Source: Candidatus Poseidoniaceae archaeon
GTDB taxonomy: Archaea > Thermoplasmatota > Poseidoniia > Poseidoniales > Poseidoniaceae
Length of the DNA: 6,180 nucleotides
Direction: 5' to 3'
Assembly: GCA_013329865.1 (NCBI GenBank)
Contig: DUJJ01000030.1
Location: 1,084-7,263 of the forward strand
The first letter of the stretch is position 1; every line of letters begins with the position of its first letter. Below, piece after piece: positions 1-6,180 of the stretch. A program made the position numbers and the translations under genes. The notes under the pieces are model-generated. The model ran no database searches. It was not told the origin of the DNA and was given only the letters and a program-made list of their open reading frames with translations.

Positions 1-2797
1 AATCACGCCCCATTTCTCGCTGAGTTTTCTTCAGCCACGCCTTGCCAGCCAAACCAAGTTCTGCGAGTTGTTCAGGGTCTGGTTCTGTCGCCATCCGCCA
101 ACCATCGACTTGGTCTTCGAGGGGTATGTTGGGGTCGAAACCAAATAACACCCCATTGACATAATGAGATGTATCTTCAGTTCGTTGTCTCGCCTTGTCA
201 CGGGTTTTATGCTCATTAGCTCGAGCCACCAAGACATCTTGCATCGGCCCGTGCTCTAATCGTGGGCTAGGTAAATCAAGACAATCGTCCAATTTTAGGG
301 CCCGACGCTGCCGCTCAATGCCTTTGTAAACAATATCTGGTGTGAGCGGTAAATCTCTGAACCTAACACCTATTGCGTCGTAAACTGCGTTTACCACTGC
401 GGGAAGTATGGGCAGGAGCGGACCTTCACCGGCTTCCTTGGCGCCGAACGGCCCTTCAGGGTCGCATGATTCGATGATGATCGGAACCACATGAGGCATT
501 TCATGAACTGACGGAATCTTGTATTCGAGCAGGTTTGGATTTTGCAGATGACCTGTCCTACCGTAGACCATTTTCTCAGACAATACCTGACCTAAGCCCA
601 TATGACACGAACCAATTATCTGGCCCTTGACGGCTAGTGGATTCAGGGCTTTTCCACAATCATGGGCTGCCCAGACATTGGTGCACTTGACCAAGCCTAG
701 TTCGACGTCAACATCAACCTCAGCGACATATGCCGAGAAAGAATAAGCAGGCGCAAGCCCAGCAGCAGCCCCTTTGTGAACACCACCCATCGGCGGTGAG
801 CGATATGCGCCACTAGCAATGAGGGAACCTTTGTCTTCCTGTGCCTTGTGTAGCGCTTTGAGGTATGACACTCCAACTGAAGGGTCGTGTTTGTAATATA
901 TCCGACGATCGTTCAAAACTAATGTGTTTGGATGATAGCCCAGTATATCCCATGCAGCTTTGAGAATTTGTTCTCTAATCTCAAGAGCCGCTCTGATTGC
1001 CGCATTGGCATTCATGAACGTAACCCTACTCGAATAAGACCCTAAATCAACAGGTGCAGTGTCACTTTCATGGCTCCTTACGTGAATCATTTCTATCGGC
1101 AATGCAAGTACTTCTGCAACCACCTGGGCAACAGCAGTTGTCGACCCTTGTCCGATATCTGCTGCACCGGTGTGAACCGTGACTCCCCCATCCATGTCTA
1201 CCTGTATGTGGACGGTTGCGTGGGGAAATCTGTTAGGATCCCAGTGAATTGGTAGACCTGAACCAGAGATAAAGAAACCACAGCCGACGCCAATTCCTTT
1301 ACCCAACGGCAACTGACGGAACTTTTCATCCCATTTTGAGCCGCTTCTGACCTCTTCCAAAGCCTCACGCATGCCGTTTGAGGTTATTCTGAACCCGGTT
1401 ATCGTCCGGCTGTGCGGTGGCAGCAAATTGGCCAAGCGCAAATCTATTGGGTCTACCGCCATTTGTTCCGCCATTTCATCCAAACCGACTTCCACTGCGC
1501 ATCTGGTATTTACCGCTCCGTGACCGCGCATTGCGCCAGAAGCGGGTTTGTTAGTCCAAACTCTAGCGCCGGTATAGTGGAACGAACCTAGTTCATACGG
1601 AGCGGTTGCAAGTACTCCATTGTAGTAAGAGGTAACGTGACCGAACGAGGCAAAACCGCCGCCGTCGATCAGAGCATCGATATCAAATCCAGAAATTCTA
1701 CCGATATCATCGGCGGTCATTTTTACCTCGATGTCGCTTGGATGCCGGCCCCGGTTAATCCAATAGACCTCTTCCCGGTCAAAGGTAATTCGGACAGGAC
1801 GTCCTGATTTTCTGGCTAGAATTGCGGCGCACATTTCGTGCGGGAACGGGTCGGATTTACCGCCAAATCCGCCGCCAACGAATGTTCGAATGACGTTTAT
1901 TTGATGCATTGGAACATCAAGAACCGTAGATAGCGCTCGGTGGGTGTAGTGTGGTACCTGTTGCGGGGTATACAGTTGTAGTCTGCCGTTTGGGTCCCAG
2001 TGCGCTACAACTGCGTGAGGCTCTGTGAATCCATGATGCACGCCCTCCATACTCCACTTACCATGAGATGAAGCATATGCATTATCAACCAGAGAACGAT
2101 CGCCGAATTCTTGGAATACGCGCTTTTGAACATTGGTTCTTGATAGGTGATATTTTCCGCGCCAGTGAATTGGTTCATCGACGTCCTCCAAGCCCATTTT
2201 TCGATTAAATACCGGTTCTAATTCTTCCCACTCGATGTCAAACAGTGACAGTGCTTCGATAGCAATCGCTTCCGTCTCAGCACACACACATGCTACCAAA
2301 TCGCCCATGTGCCGCACTTTTTCAACTGCCATAGCATGTTCGTCTTTGGTAACTGGCAAAACCCCAAAACTACTGGTTGCATCTTGGCCAGTCGCCACCG
2401 CAATGACCCCGGGCAAGGCTTCAACTTTTGAGATATCTATAGATTTTATTTTGGCGTAATGGTGGGGTGAGCGAAGGATTTTGCCAATTGTTTCATTGGG
2501 CAGTCTGACGTCGTCTCCATACCATGCTTGGCCAGTAACTTTTGCGTTGGAATCAACCAGTGAAAGTGATTTACCTACCACCGTTCCAGTGCGAATTCGG
2601 TCATGAATGTGTGAGCCAGCAGGTTGTGGTTCTCTGCCACCAACCGATTCTGGAATAAAATCTAGATCTCTCTCTTTCATCACTGGTCTTGAGCCACCTG
2701 AGCCCGGCGGTGGGAAAACCTGTTTCCCAGCGGTTCTTTTACCATCAGTCCTCTTTGAAGAGGAATTACCCGGCTGCTGTCGATACCCTGCTGACAT
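1..2797 (-). CDS. Xanthine dehydrogenase-family molybdopterin-binding large subunit, HcrA-like (partial, C-terminus off window)
   Basis: Large catalytic subunit of a molybdenum hydroxylase/reductase, the subunit that holds the Mo-molybdopterin cofactor and the substrate pocket. I translated 932 codons with no stop, so the gene continues past the left edge. Seen: the family domain begins near residue 73 (VVGKS); GGGFGGK at 308-314; GAMRGHG at 421-427, whose Arg424 matches the conserved RGFG-type Arg of xanthine dehydrogenases; IGQGS at 548-552; GSYSSR at 586-591; GAKEAGE at 785-791, with Glu791 in the place of the universal catalytic Glu. The CO dehydrogenase loop AYxCSFR is absent, so this is not form I CoxL. 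GSYSSR and PEGPFGAKEAGEG resemble 4-hydroxybenzoyl-CoA reductase alpha from memory; the true substrate cannot be read from sequence. Oddities: about 72 residues of Pro/Gly-rich leader and at least 100 residues after the normal family end near 832. The start at 2797 is supported by a Shine-Dalgarno-like sequence 4 bases upstream; Met40 (2680) is an alternative. Confidence 0.93.
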   Translation of the reverse strand, partial: MSAGYRQQPGNSSSKRTDGKRTAGKQVFPPPGSGGSRPVMKERDLDFIPESVGGREPQPAGSHIHDRIRTGTVVGKSLSLVDSNAKVTGQAWYGDDVRLPNETIGKILRSPHHYAKIKSIDISKVEALPGVIAVATGQDATSSFGVLPVTKDEHAMAVEKVRHMGDLVACVCAETEAIAIEALSLFDIEWEELEPVFNRKMGLEDVDEPIHWRGKYHLSRTNVQKRVFQEFGDRSLVDNAYASSHGKWSMEGVHHGFTEPHAVVAHWDPNGRLQLYTPQQVPHYTHRALSTVLDVPMHQINVIRTFVGGGFGGKSDPFPHEMCAAILARKSGRPVRITFDREEVYWINRGRHPSDIEVKMTADDIGRISGFDIDALIDGGGFASFGHVTSYYNGVLATAPYELGSFHYTGARVWTNKPASGAMRGHGAVNTRCAVEVGLDEMAEQMAVDPIDLRLANLLPPHSRTITGFRITSNGMREALEEVRSGSKWDEKFRQLPLGKGIGVGCGFFISGSGLPIHWDPNRFPHATVHIQVDMDGGVTVHTGAADIGQGSTTAVAQVVAEVLALPIEMIHVRSHESDTAPVDLGSYSSRVTFMNANAAIRAALEIREQILKAAWDILGYHPNTLVLNDRRIYYKHDPSVGVSYLKALHKAQEDKGSLIASGAYRSPPMGGVHKGAAAGLAPAYSFSAYVAEVDVDVELGLVKCTNVWAAHDCGKALNPLAVKGQIIGSCHMGLGQVLSEKMVYGRTGHLQNPNLLEYKIPSVHEMPHVVPIIIESCDPEGPFGAKEAGEGPLLPILPAVVNAVYDAIGVRFRDLPLTPDIVYKGIERQRRALKLDDCLDLPSPRLEHGPMQDVLVARANEHKTRDKARQRTEDTSHYVNGVLFGFDPNIPLEDQVDGWRMATEPDPEQLAELGLAGKAWLKKTQREMGRD

Positions 2798-2801
2798 AGT
2801 T

Positions 2802-2809
2802 ATCACTTC
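2802..2809 (-). promoter_or_regulatory. Shine-Dalgarno-like site for the large subunit, overlapping the small-subunit stop
   Basis: On the minus strand GAAGTGAT stands 4 bases before the ATG at 2797. It matches 7 of 8 bases of GAGGTGAT, the complement of the conserved 16S rRNA 3' end, and it contains the TGA stop of the small subunit. A ribosome ending the small subunit would sit on this site, which suggests translational coupling and balanced subunit synthesis. It also supports 2797 over downstream Met codons as the start. Confidence 0.5.
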
Positions 2810-3381
2810 GCATGACCAGGAGGCATTGATGGCTCTCCAGGCCCGCCCGGATGAGGGTCTGGATGAGGATCTGAAGCGGGCCCCGGAATAGCCACTTCTC
2901 CCCGATGAATTTTTGCCGCTTCCTGAATCGATTCGATGATTTGTTGGTAACCTGTGCAGCGACACAAATTGCCCTCGATAGCTTCAGAGATTTCTTGGTC
3001 TGTAGGTGATGGGTTTTCATCTAGCAAGGCTTGCGAAGCGACAAGGAAACCCGGCGTGCAAAATCCGCATTGAGAGCCCCCATATTTCGCAAAGCAAGCC
3101 TGAATTGGTGCTAAGTGCGCACCAATCGCCAGACCCTCAACCGTCGTTATTGAGGTTTCTGAAACCTGTCCTGCAAGGCACAAGCAGGATAATCTAGGTT
3201 CGCCATCAATCATTACCGTGCAACACCCACAAGTGCCTAGGTCGCAACCACGCTTTACTCCAAGAGTACCTACTTGGTCTCTGAGAACATCCAACAAGAC
3301 TGCATTTGAATTAATCAATATTTCAAACGATTTTGTGTTTACTGTTGCACTCCAGATATTTTTTTCGGCAGCAGGTGTCAT
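2803..3381 (-). CDS. [2Fe-2S] small subunit of xanthine dehydrogenase-family enzyme (CoxS/HcrC/XdhC-type)
   Basis: Electron-transfer subunit that carries two [2Fe-2S] clusters and passes electrons between the Mo centre and FAD or an external carrier. With Met at 3381 as residue 1 it has 192 residues. Cluster 1 is plant-ferredoxin type: C46-x4-C51-x2-C54-x11-C66. Cluster 2 is in the all-helical domain: C105-x2-C108 (QCGFCTPGF) and C140-x-C142 (NLCRCTGY). All eight ligands are present. Usual length is roughly 150-170; the excess is a C-terminal tail from about residue 162 rich in Pro, Gly and His (DPHPDPHP at 171-178). Start choice: the frame is open up to 3501, but that start would overlap the acyltransferase gene by 35 bases and add a hydrophobic, family-atypical leader. 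ATG at 3381 fits the family. GTG at 3405 is a real alternative, as it has GGGTGA 4 bases upstream and would give 200 residues. The stop lies 5 bases before the large-subunit start, so the two are surely co-translated. Confidence 0.93.
   Translation of the reverse strand: MTPAAEKNIWSATVNTKSFEILINSNAVLLDVLRDQVGTLGVKRGCDLGTCGCCTVMIDGEPRLSCLCLAGQVSETSITTVEGLAIGAHLAPIQACFAKYGGSQCGFCTPGFLVASQALLDENPSPTDQEISEAIEGNLCRCTGYQQIIESIQEAAKIHRGEVAIPGPASDPHPDPHPGGPGEPSMPPGHAK
2849..2868 (-). repeat. Short tandem repeat coding for the DPHPDPHP tail of the small subunit
   Basis: The 8-base word GGATGAGG (plus strand) occurs at 2849-2856 and again at 2861-2868, a 12-base period in frame with the small-subunit gene. 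It encodes two copies of Asp-Pro-His-Pro. The in-frame period suggests the Pro/His tail grew by slippage or local duplication of one 12-base unit. Only two copies are present, so it is a minor repeat. Confidence 0.6.
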
Positions 3382-3466
3382 TTTTACATACTCGGAACCG
3401 ACCACCCGCTCACCCGCTACACCGTATGAAAGGATGCATATCAATATAGGGTTCAAATGAATTAAA
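3382..3466 (-). promoter_or_regulatory. Gap before the molybdoenzyme operon; weak candidate promoter
   Basis: This 85-base stretch between the acyltransferase stop and the small-subunit ATG is the only gap ahead of the two-gene operon. Its acyltransferase-proximal part is AT-rich and holds CCTATATTGATATGC on the minus strand (about 3437-3451), which could serve as an archaeal TATA-like element about 65 bases upstream of the ATG. No good bacterial -35/-10 pair, operator palindrome or terminator hairpin stands out. Part of the stretch may be coding if GTG at 3405 is the true start. A separate promoter here is possible but not shown; read-through from the acyltransferase gene is equally possible. 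Confidence 0.2.
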
Positions 3467-5056
3467 TTAAGCCCTCGATTTGACGTAAATATAGTCATCA
3501 CTGCCTGTGATTGGATCCTGCCATTCTTTATCGCCGGGCAAAATCAGTCCATCACCTAAATCTATCAACATCGCCCCAATGTTGCGCTGCCTAATATGTA
3601 ATTCATCCCAGTATTGTTGGTTCTTTCGCCAATTTTTCCAGCGCTTTAGATTACGCCAATTCCACACAAGCCTTGAGTAAAGTTTCATGTGCAATTTACC
3701 CGAGGTAGGCCACCACAACATTAGAACAAAGAACATTATTATCGGATTAATCTGAGTGAAAAGGGCCAATAACCAGTGTTTATTCAGCAATATGTAAACT
3801 GGGCTTTCAGTCGCTAAAAACATCACTGTAACGGCTAGTGAGACAAAGACCCACCAAATTGGGAACATGATTACTGCTATCCCTATTTTCAAGGTCCCAT
3901 AAATCGATTCTTCTGCACCTCTTTTCCTTAATTGCCACATCGTTAGGTAATTTGCTTGGTATGGCGGAACATTGCCCAATATTGCGCTCCACGTAACTAA
4001 CCCAAGCATCCAAGCCGCCACCCAAAGCCATGAAACCAATGCAGTTAGGTAACCGAAAAACGTCGGTTTTTCTGGTTTTGCTGCCACATCATATGGCGTT
4101 GCTTGAATAGATTCCAATTCAGCAAAGTGATTCTTTGATTGCTCAACCAGAGGGGCGATTTTTTCTGGGTTATTTGCGTTGTAATATTCCCAACCGGCTC
4201 TGAGGCGTCTAGCACCGATAACTGAATCAGCATAACTTGGACGTTGGAGTTTCTCTCCGGTTTGGGCTGACCTTTCAGCATATGCAACACTTCTCGCCAA
4301 CCAAATTAAGCGACGTTCCTCCCAAGTTGTTTTTGACAAGCTTGCTCGCCTTAATTCAGATTCTATAGACTCAGTTACTGCCAACACCCACTCGTGCTCG
4401 GCCTCCGTTTGCTGTGCATCGTTGTCGCTGAAAGGGGGAATCTCAGGCAAGTCCATGGGTCGCTCAAGAATGACTGCACCCCGTTCTCTGAATTTATTGG
4501 AATTTGAATAGTGCAGCCCGACAGGAATTAGTGTTGGTGGCGCTGAATTGTTATTTCGTGCATGGCGTATGGCACTAAGCATAATCCTTGCAGCCCCAGT
4601 TTTGGCCTTGCTGACACCAGATTCGGTATGCGTCCTGCCTTCTGGAAAGAGTAGTAGTCGACCACCATTGGCGATTTCTTGTCCAGCATTCTCTAACATT
4701 TTGCCGTTCTTCGATTTTGCTAGCTTGATATTATCACTATCTCCGAGTCGATAAATCGGCAGACCACCGCCAGCACGAATCATTCGACCGATGATTGGCA
4801 AATCAAACAGAGTATGCTTTGCTAAAATAGATAATCTTCCAGGTAAGGCTGCATGAAGCAGCATTGGATCGATTAGCCCGCTAGGATGCCACGAAACAAA
4901 GATGATACCGCCTTCATGTGGAAGGTTTTCATTGTCTACGATTTCTAACTCTCTAAACCACACAGACATAAGCGAGCGATTGAATCTACGCAATAACCGA
5001 TAAGTAACGGTTAATTTTTGTTGCTCCTGACCTTCTGGGTCTCTGAGCCATGACAT
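3467..5056 (-). CDS. Membrane glycerolipid acyltransferase, PlsC/LPLAT superfamily (Gat1/Gpt2-like branch)
   Basis: Complete 529-residue protein predicted to move an acyl group from acyl-CoA or acyl-ACP onto glycerol-3-phosphate, lysophosphatidate or a similar acceptor at the membrane. Motifs in order: His57 and Asp63 in WHPSGLIDP (HX5D, one residue longer than the usual HX4D, as in yeast Gat1/Gpt2-type enzymes); LPIYR at 99-103; FPEGRTH at 137-143, followed by KTGAARIML; LIPVGLHYSN at 176-185. Residues 236-325 look helical and soluble. Membrane helices follow at about 334-361, 388-415 and 427-449, then a Trp- and Lys/Arg-rich stretch (454-483) likely to lie on the membrane surface, and a soluble tail. 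The start is well fixed: an in-frame TAG lies at 5066-5068, just upstream, and the next Met is residue 30. No Shine-Dalgarno sequence is visible, so the message may be leaderless. The superfamily call is secure; the exact acceptor is not. Confidence 0.92.
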   Translation of the reverse strand: MSWLRDPEGQEQQKLTVTYRLLRRFNRSLMSVWFRELEIVDNENLPHEGGIIFVSWHPSGLIDPMLLHAALPGRLSILAKHTLFDLPIIGRMIRAGGGLPIYRLGDSDNIKLAKSKNGKMLENAGQEIANGGRLLLFPEGRTHTESGVSKAKTGAARIMLSAIRHARNNNSAPPTLIPVGLHYSNSNKFRERGAVILERPMDLPEIPPFSDNDAQQTEAEHEWVLAVTESIESELRRASLSKTTWEERRLIWLARSVAYAERSAQTGEKLQRPSYADSVIGARRLRAGWEYYNANNPEKIAPLVEQSKNHFAELESIQATPYDVAAKPEKPTFFGYLTALVSWLWVAAWMLGLVTWSAILGNVPPYQANYLTMWQLRKRGAEESIYGTLKIGIAVIMFPIWWVFVSLAVTVMFLATESPVYILLNKHWLLALFTQINPIIMFFVLMLWWPTSGKLHMKLYSRLVWNWRNLKRWKNWRKNQQYWDELHIRQRNIGAMLIDLGDGLILPGDKEWQDPITGSDDYIYVKSRA

Positions 5057-5126
5057 ACGGTTCGGCTACAACCTGTTACTCTTTACTTCACCGCTCGGCA
5101 AGAGATTGAATGGCGGGTTTTTGCGA
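5057..5126 (-). other. Intergenic gap between protease and acyltransferase genes
   Basis: Seventy bases with no coding potential that I can support. Read on the minus strand there is no poly-T tract after the protease stop and no convincing hairpin; a 4-bp inverted repeat (GGTT-7-AACC at 5059-5073) is too short to matter. The purine-rich AAGTAAAGAGTAA, about 20-35 bases before the acyltransferase ATG, is at the distance of an archaeal promoter element for a leaderless message but is not a good TATA match. Shared transcription with the protease cannot be excluded. Confidence 0.4.
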
Positions 5127-6180
5127 TTAATCCTCATCGAGGTCCTCTTCACGTGGTTTCCGCTGATTGACAAACAGAGCGATTGCCGAAGCAACTGAAA
5201 CCGCGATGAAAGTGAATCCTGGCGCATCTTCAGAGTCTTGTTGATAGGCTGATGCGGTATCCATCAGCATGACATCGATTGTTACCAATGGTGATGAAGA
5301 GTGACCGCCGCTTTGGTTTGATTGTAATCCTCTGATTGAGATAGTGTGGTTGCCTTCCAAATCTATTCCGGGTAAGTGTTGGAATTGCTGAATCAAATCG
5401 AGTGCAGTAATCTGACCGCCTGTGTCACCGGAGCGATAAGATTGAAGATTTGTCCAATCGTCGACAATATGATTACTACGCCACTGAATTGATTCGATAT
5501 CTCCACTGGTGCTGAACATAATCGATTCTTTTGGTGTTAGATGAGTGTGCGTATTATCATGGGTTGGGTCGCTATCGATGACTATTTGCATCGAATCATC
5601 AAACGCGTAATACTTTTCAGCAGCAGCTAAAACCGCTTCCGGTGCCCTAACTTCACCATGTCCGTAGACGTTGTTCTGTCGGTTCTTGGTAACGAGGTTT
5701 TGCGCATCATTGTCATCACAACCGTCTACTCCAGCAGGGTCTCCCATGTAGGTACACGCTCGATACTCTGCGGTTTCTTGCATGAAATTCCTTACCTCAA
5801 AGGGACTCAATCCTGGATTTGCTTGCAGCATCAGAGCAGCCACTCCGGCTGCCCCCGGTGTTGCCATCGAGGTTCCAGAAAAAGCAGTATATCCGTCGCC
5901 TGTATTGTGAGCTACTGACATTACATCCGAGCCGACGTAGGCAACATTTGGTTTTACTCTGTTTTCTTCAGTTGGCCCCTGGCTTGAATATGATGCAATA
6001 GAGGAATCCTTGTCGAGTGCTCCCACTGTTATGGCGTCCTCTGCACTACCAGGCGTGCCGATAGTCCCTCGACCTGCGGAGTTTCCAGCCGCAATGAACA
6101 GCGTAATATCGTTGTAAACCATTTCATTCGCCATTCTGTTAACACTATCTTCTTCCGATGACTGCCACTCAATTATACCA
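5127..6180 (-). CDS. Secreted subtilisin-like serine protease, peptidase S8 (partial, N-terminus off window)
   Basis: C-terminal 350 residues of a subtilase that cleaves proteins outside the cell or at its surface. The frame is open to the right edge, so the Met at 6134 is internal and the catalytic Asp and His, together with any signal peptide, lie outside. Numbering from the first visible codon (6177-6179): AAGNSAG with oxyanion-hole Asn33, codon 6081-6083; SSQGPT at 65-70; catalytic Ser104 in SGTSMATP, codon 5868-5870; the catalytic domain ends near 190 with YGHGEVRAPEAV. Between Ser and that end an acidic loop carries two cysteines (Cys142, Cys154), a possible disulfide or metal site. Residues about 200-305 look beta-rich and end in a GNHTISIRGL-type strand as in Ig-like surface modules. 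The C-terminus has PGF (320-322), a hydrophobic helix and the tail NQRKPREEDLDED. Nothing links it to the downstream genes beyond a 70-base gap on the same strand. Confidence 0.95.
   Translation of the reverse strand, partial: GIIEWQSSEEDSVNRMANEMVYNDITLFIAAGNSAGRGTIGTPGSAEDAITVGALDKDSSIASYSSQGPTEENRVKPNVAYVGSDVMSVAHNTGDGYTAFSGTSMATPGAAGVAALMLQANPGLSPFEVRNFMQETAEYRACTYMGDPAGVDGCDDNDAQNLVTKNRQNNVYGHGEVRAPEAVLAAAEKYYAFDDSMQIVIDSDPTHDNTHTHLTPKESIMFSTSGDIESIQWRSNHIVDDWTNLQSYRSGDTGGQITALDLIQQFQHLPGIDLEGNHTISIRGLQSNQSGGHSSSPLVTIDVMLMDTASAYQQDSEDAPGFTFIAVSVASAIALFVNQRKPREEDLDED
5130..5222 (-). other. PGF-CTERM-like C-terminal sorting signal of the protease
   Basis: The last 31 residues show the three parts of an archaeosortase-type signal: Pro-Gly-Phe (codons 5214-5222), then about 16 hydrophobic residues (TFIAVSVASAIALFV), then a basic cluster NQRK. 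A short polar, Ser/Gln/Asp-rich spacer precedes it. In known PGF-CTERM proteins the signal is cut by an archaeosortase and the protein is attached to lipid. Here the basic cluster is followed by nine more residues ending EEDLDED, longer and more acidic than the usual short basic end. A plain membrane anchor is the alternative. Confidence 0.6.

Noticed and set aside
1..2797. Form I CO dehydrogenase large subunit (CoxL)
   Set aside because: The diagnostic AYxCSFR active-site loop is absent; GAMRGHG occupies the corresponding region.
2607..2891. Plus-strand open frame of 94 residues across the subunit junction
   Set aside because: It lies antisense to the end of the small subunit and the start of the large subunit; the product is low-complexity and unrecognisable. 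It is a shadow of the GC-rich linker region.
2766..3020. Minus-strand frame of 84 residues
   Set aside because: It overlaps the small-subunit gene in another frame, where all eight Fe-S cysteines support the real frame.
5059..5073. GGTTCGGCTACAACC as a terminator hairpin or tRNA T-arm
   Set aside because: The stem is only 4 bp, there is no T-tract, and no tRNA acceptor or anticodon arm flanks it.
5658..6001. Two plus-strand open frames within the protease gene
   Set aside because: Both are antisense to the conserved S8 catalytic region, and their products show no domain or start signal.
6132..6134. ATG at 6134 as the start of a short protease
   Set aside because: The frame stays open for 15 more codons to the window edge, and a start here would remove the catalytic Asp and His, so it is an internal Met of a gene cut by the window.

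Overview
All four genes in this window lie on the minus strand and are read from high to low coordinates: a partial secreted subtilisin-like protease, a membrane-bound glycerolipid acyltransferase, and the small [2Fe-2S] and large molybdopterin-binding subunits of a xanthine dehydrogenase-family enzyme. The window is almost entirely coding. The gaps are 70, about 85 and 5 bases, and there are no RNA genes, CRISPR arrays, insertion sequences or prophage genes that I can see. Both outer genes run off the window: the protease lacks its N-terminus (right edge) and the molybdenum subunit lacks its C-terminus (left edge).

The best guess for the organism is a planktonic archaeon of the Marine Group II/III type (Poseidoniales or relatives, Thermoplasmatota). 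The main clue is the end of the protease: a PGF motif, one hydrophobic helix and a charged tail, which resembles the archaeal PGF-CTERM sorting signal. This is inference. No ribosomal or other marker gene is present, and a marine bacterium is not excluded.

Region by region (transcription order): 6180-5127, S8 protease with the oxyanion-hole Asn and catalytic Ser, then a beta-rich region and the sorting signal. 5056-3467, acyltransferase with an HX5D/FPEG-type active site and a C-terminal membrane domain, resembling the yeast Gat1/Gpt2-like branch of the LPLAT superfamily. About 3381-2803, small subunit with eight Fe-S cysteines and an unusual Pro/Gly/His tail. 2797-1, large subunit, intact through all 932 visible codons. 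Its motifs resemble the 4-hydroxybenzoyl-CoA reductase alpha (HcrA) branch and lack the CO dehydrogenase signature. It carries long extensions at both ends.

The two molybdoenzyme subunits are clearly one translationally coupled unit (5-base gap, Shine-Dalgarno-like sequence across the upstream stop). The FAD subunit expected in such enzymes is not in the window and may lie beyond the left edge. I see no functional link between the protease, the acyltransferase and the molybdoenzyme beyond shared strand and close spacing. Nothing here is clearly a new system. The most unusual points are the long extensions of the molybdoenzyme subunits and a fatty-acid-ester-type acyltransferase in what looks like an archaeal genome.
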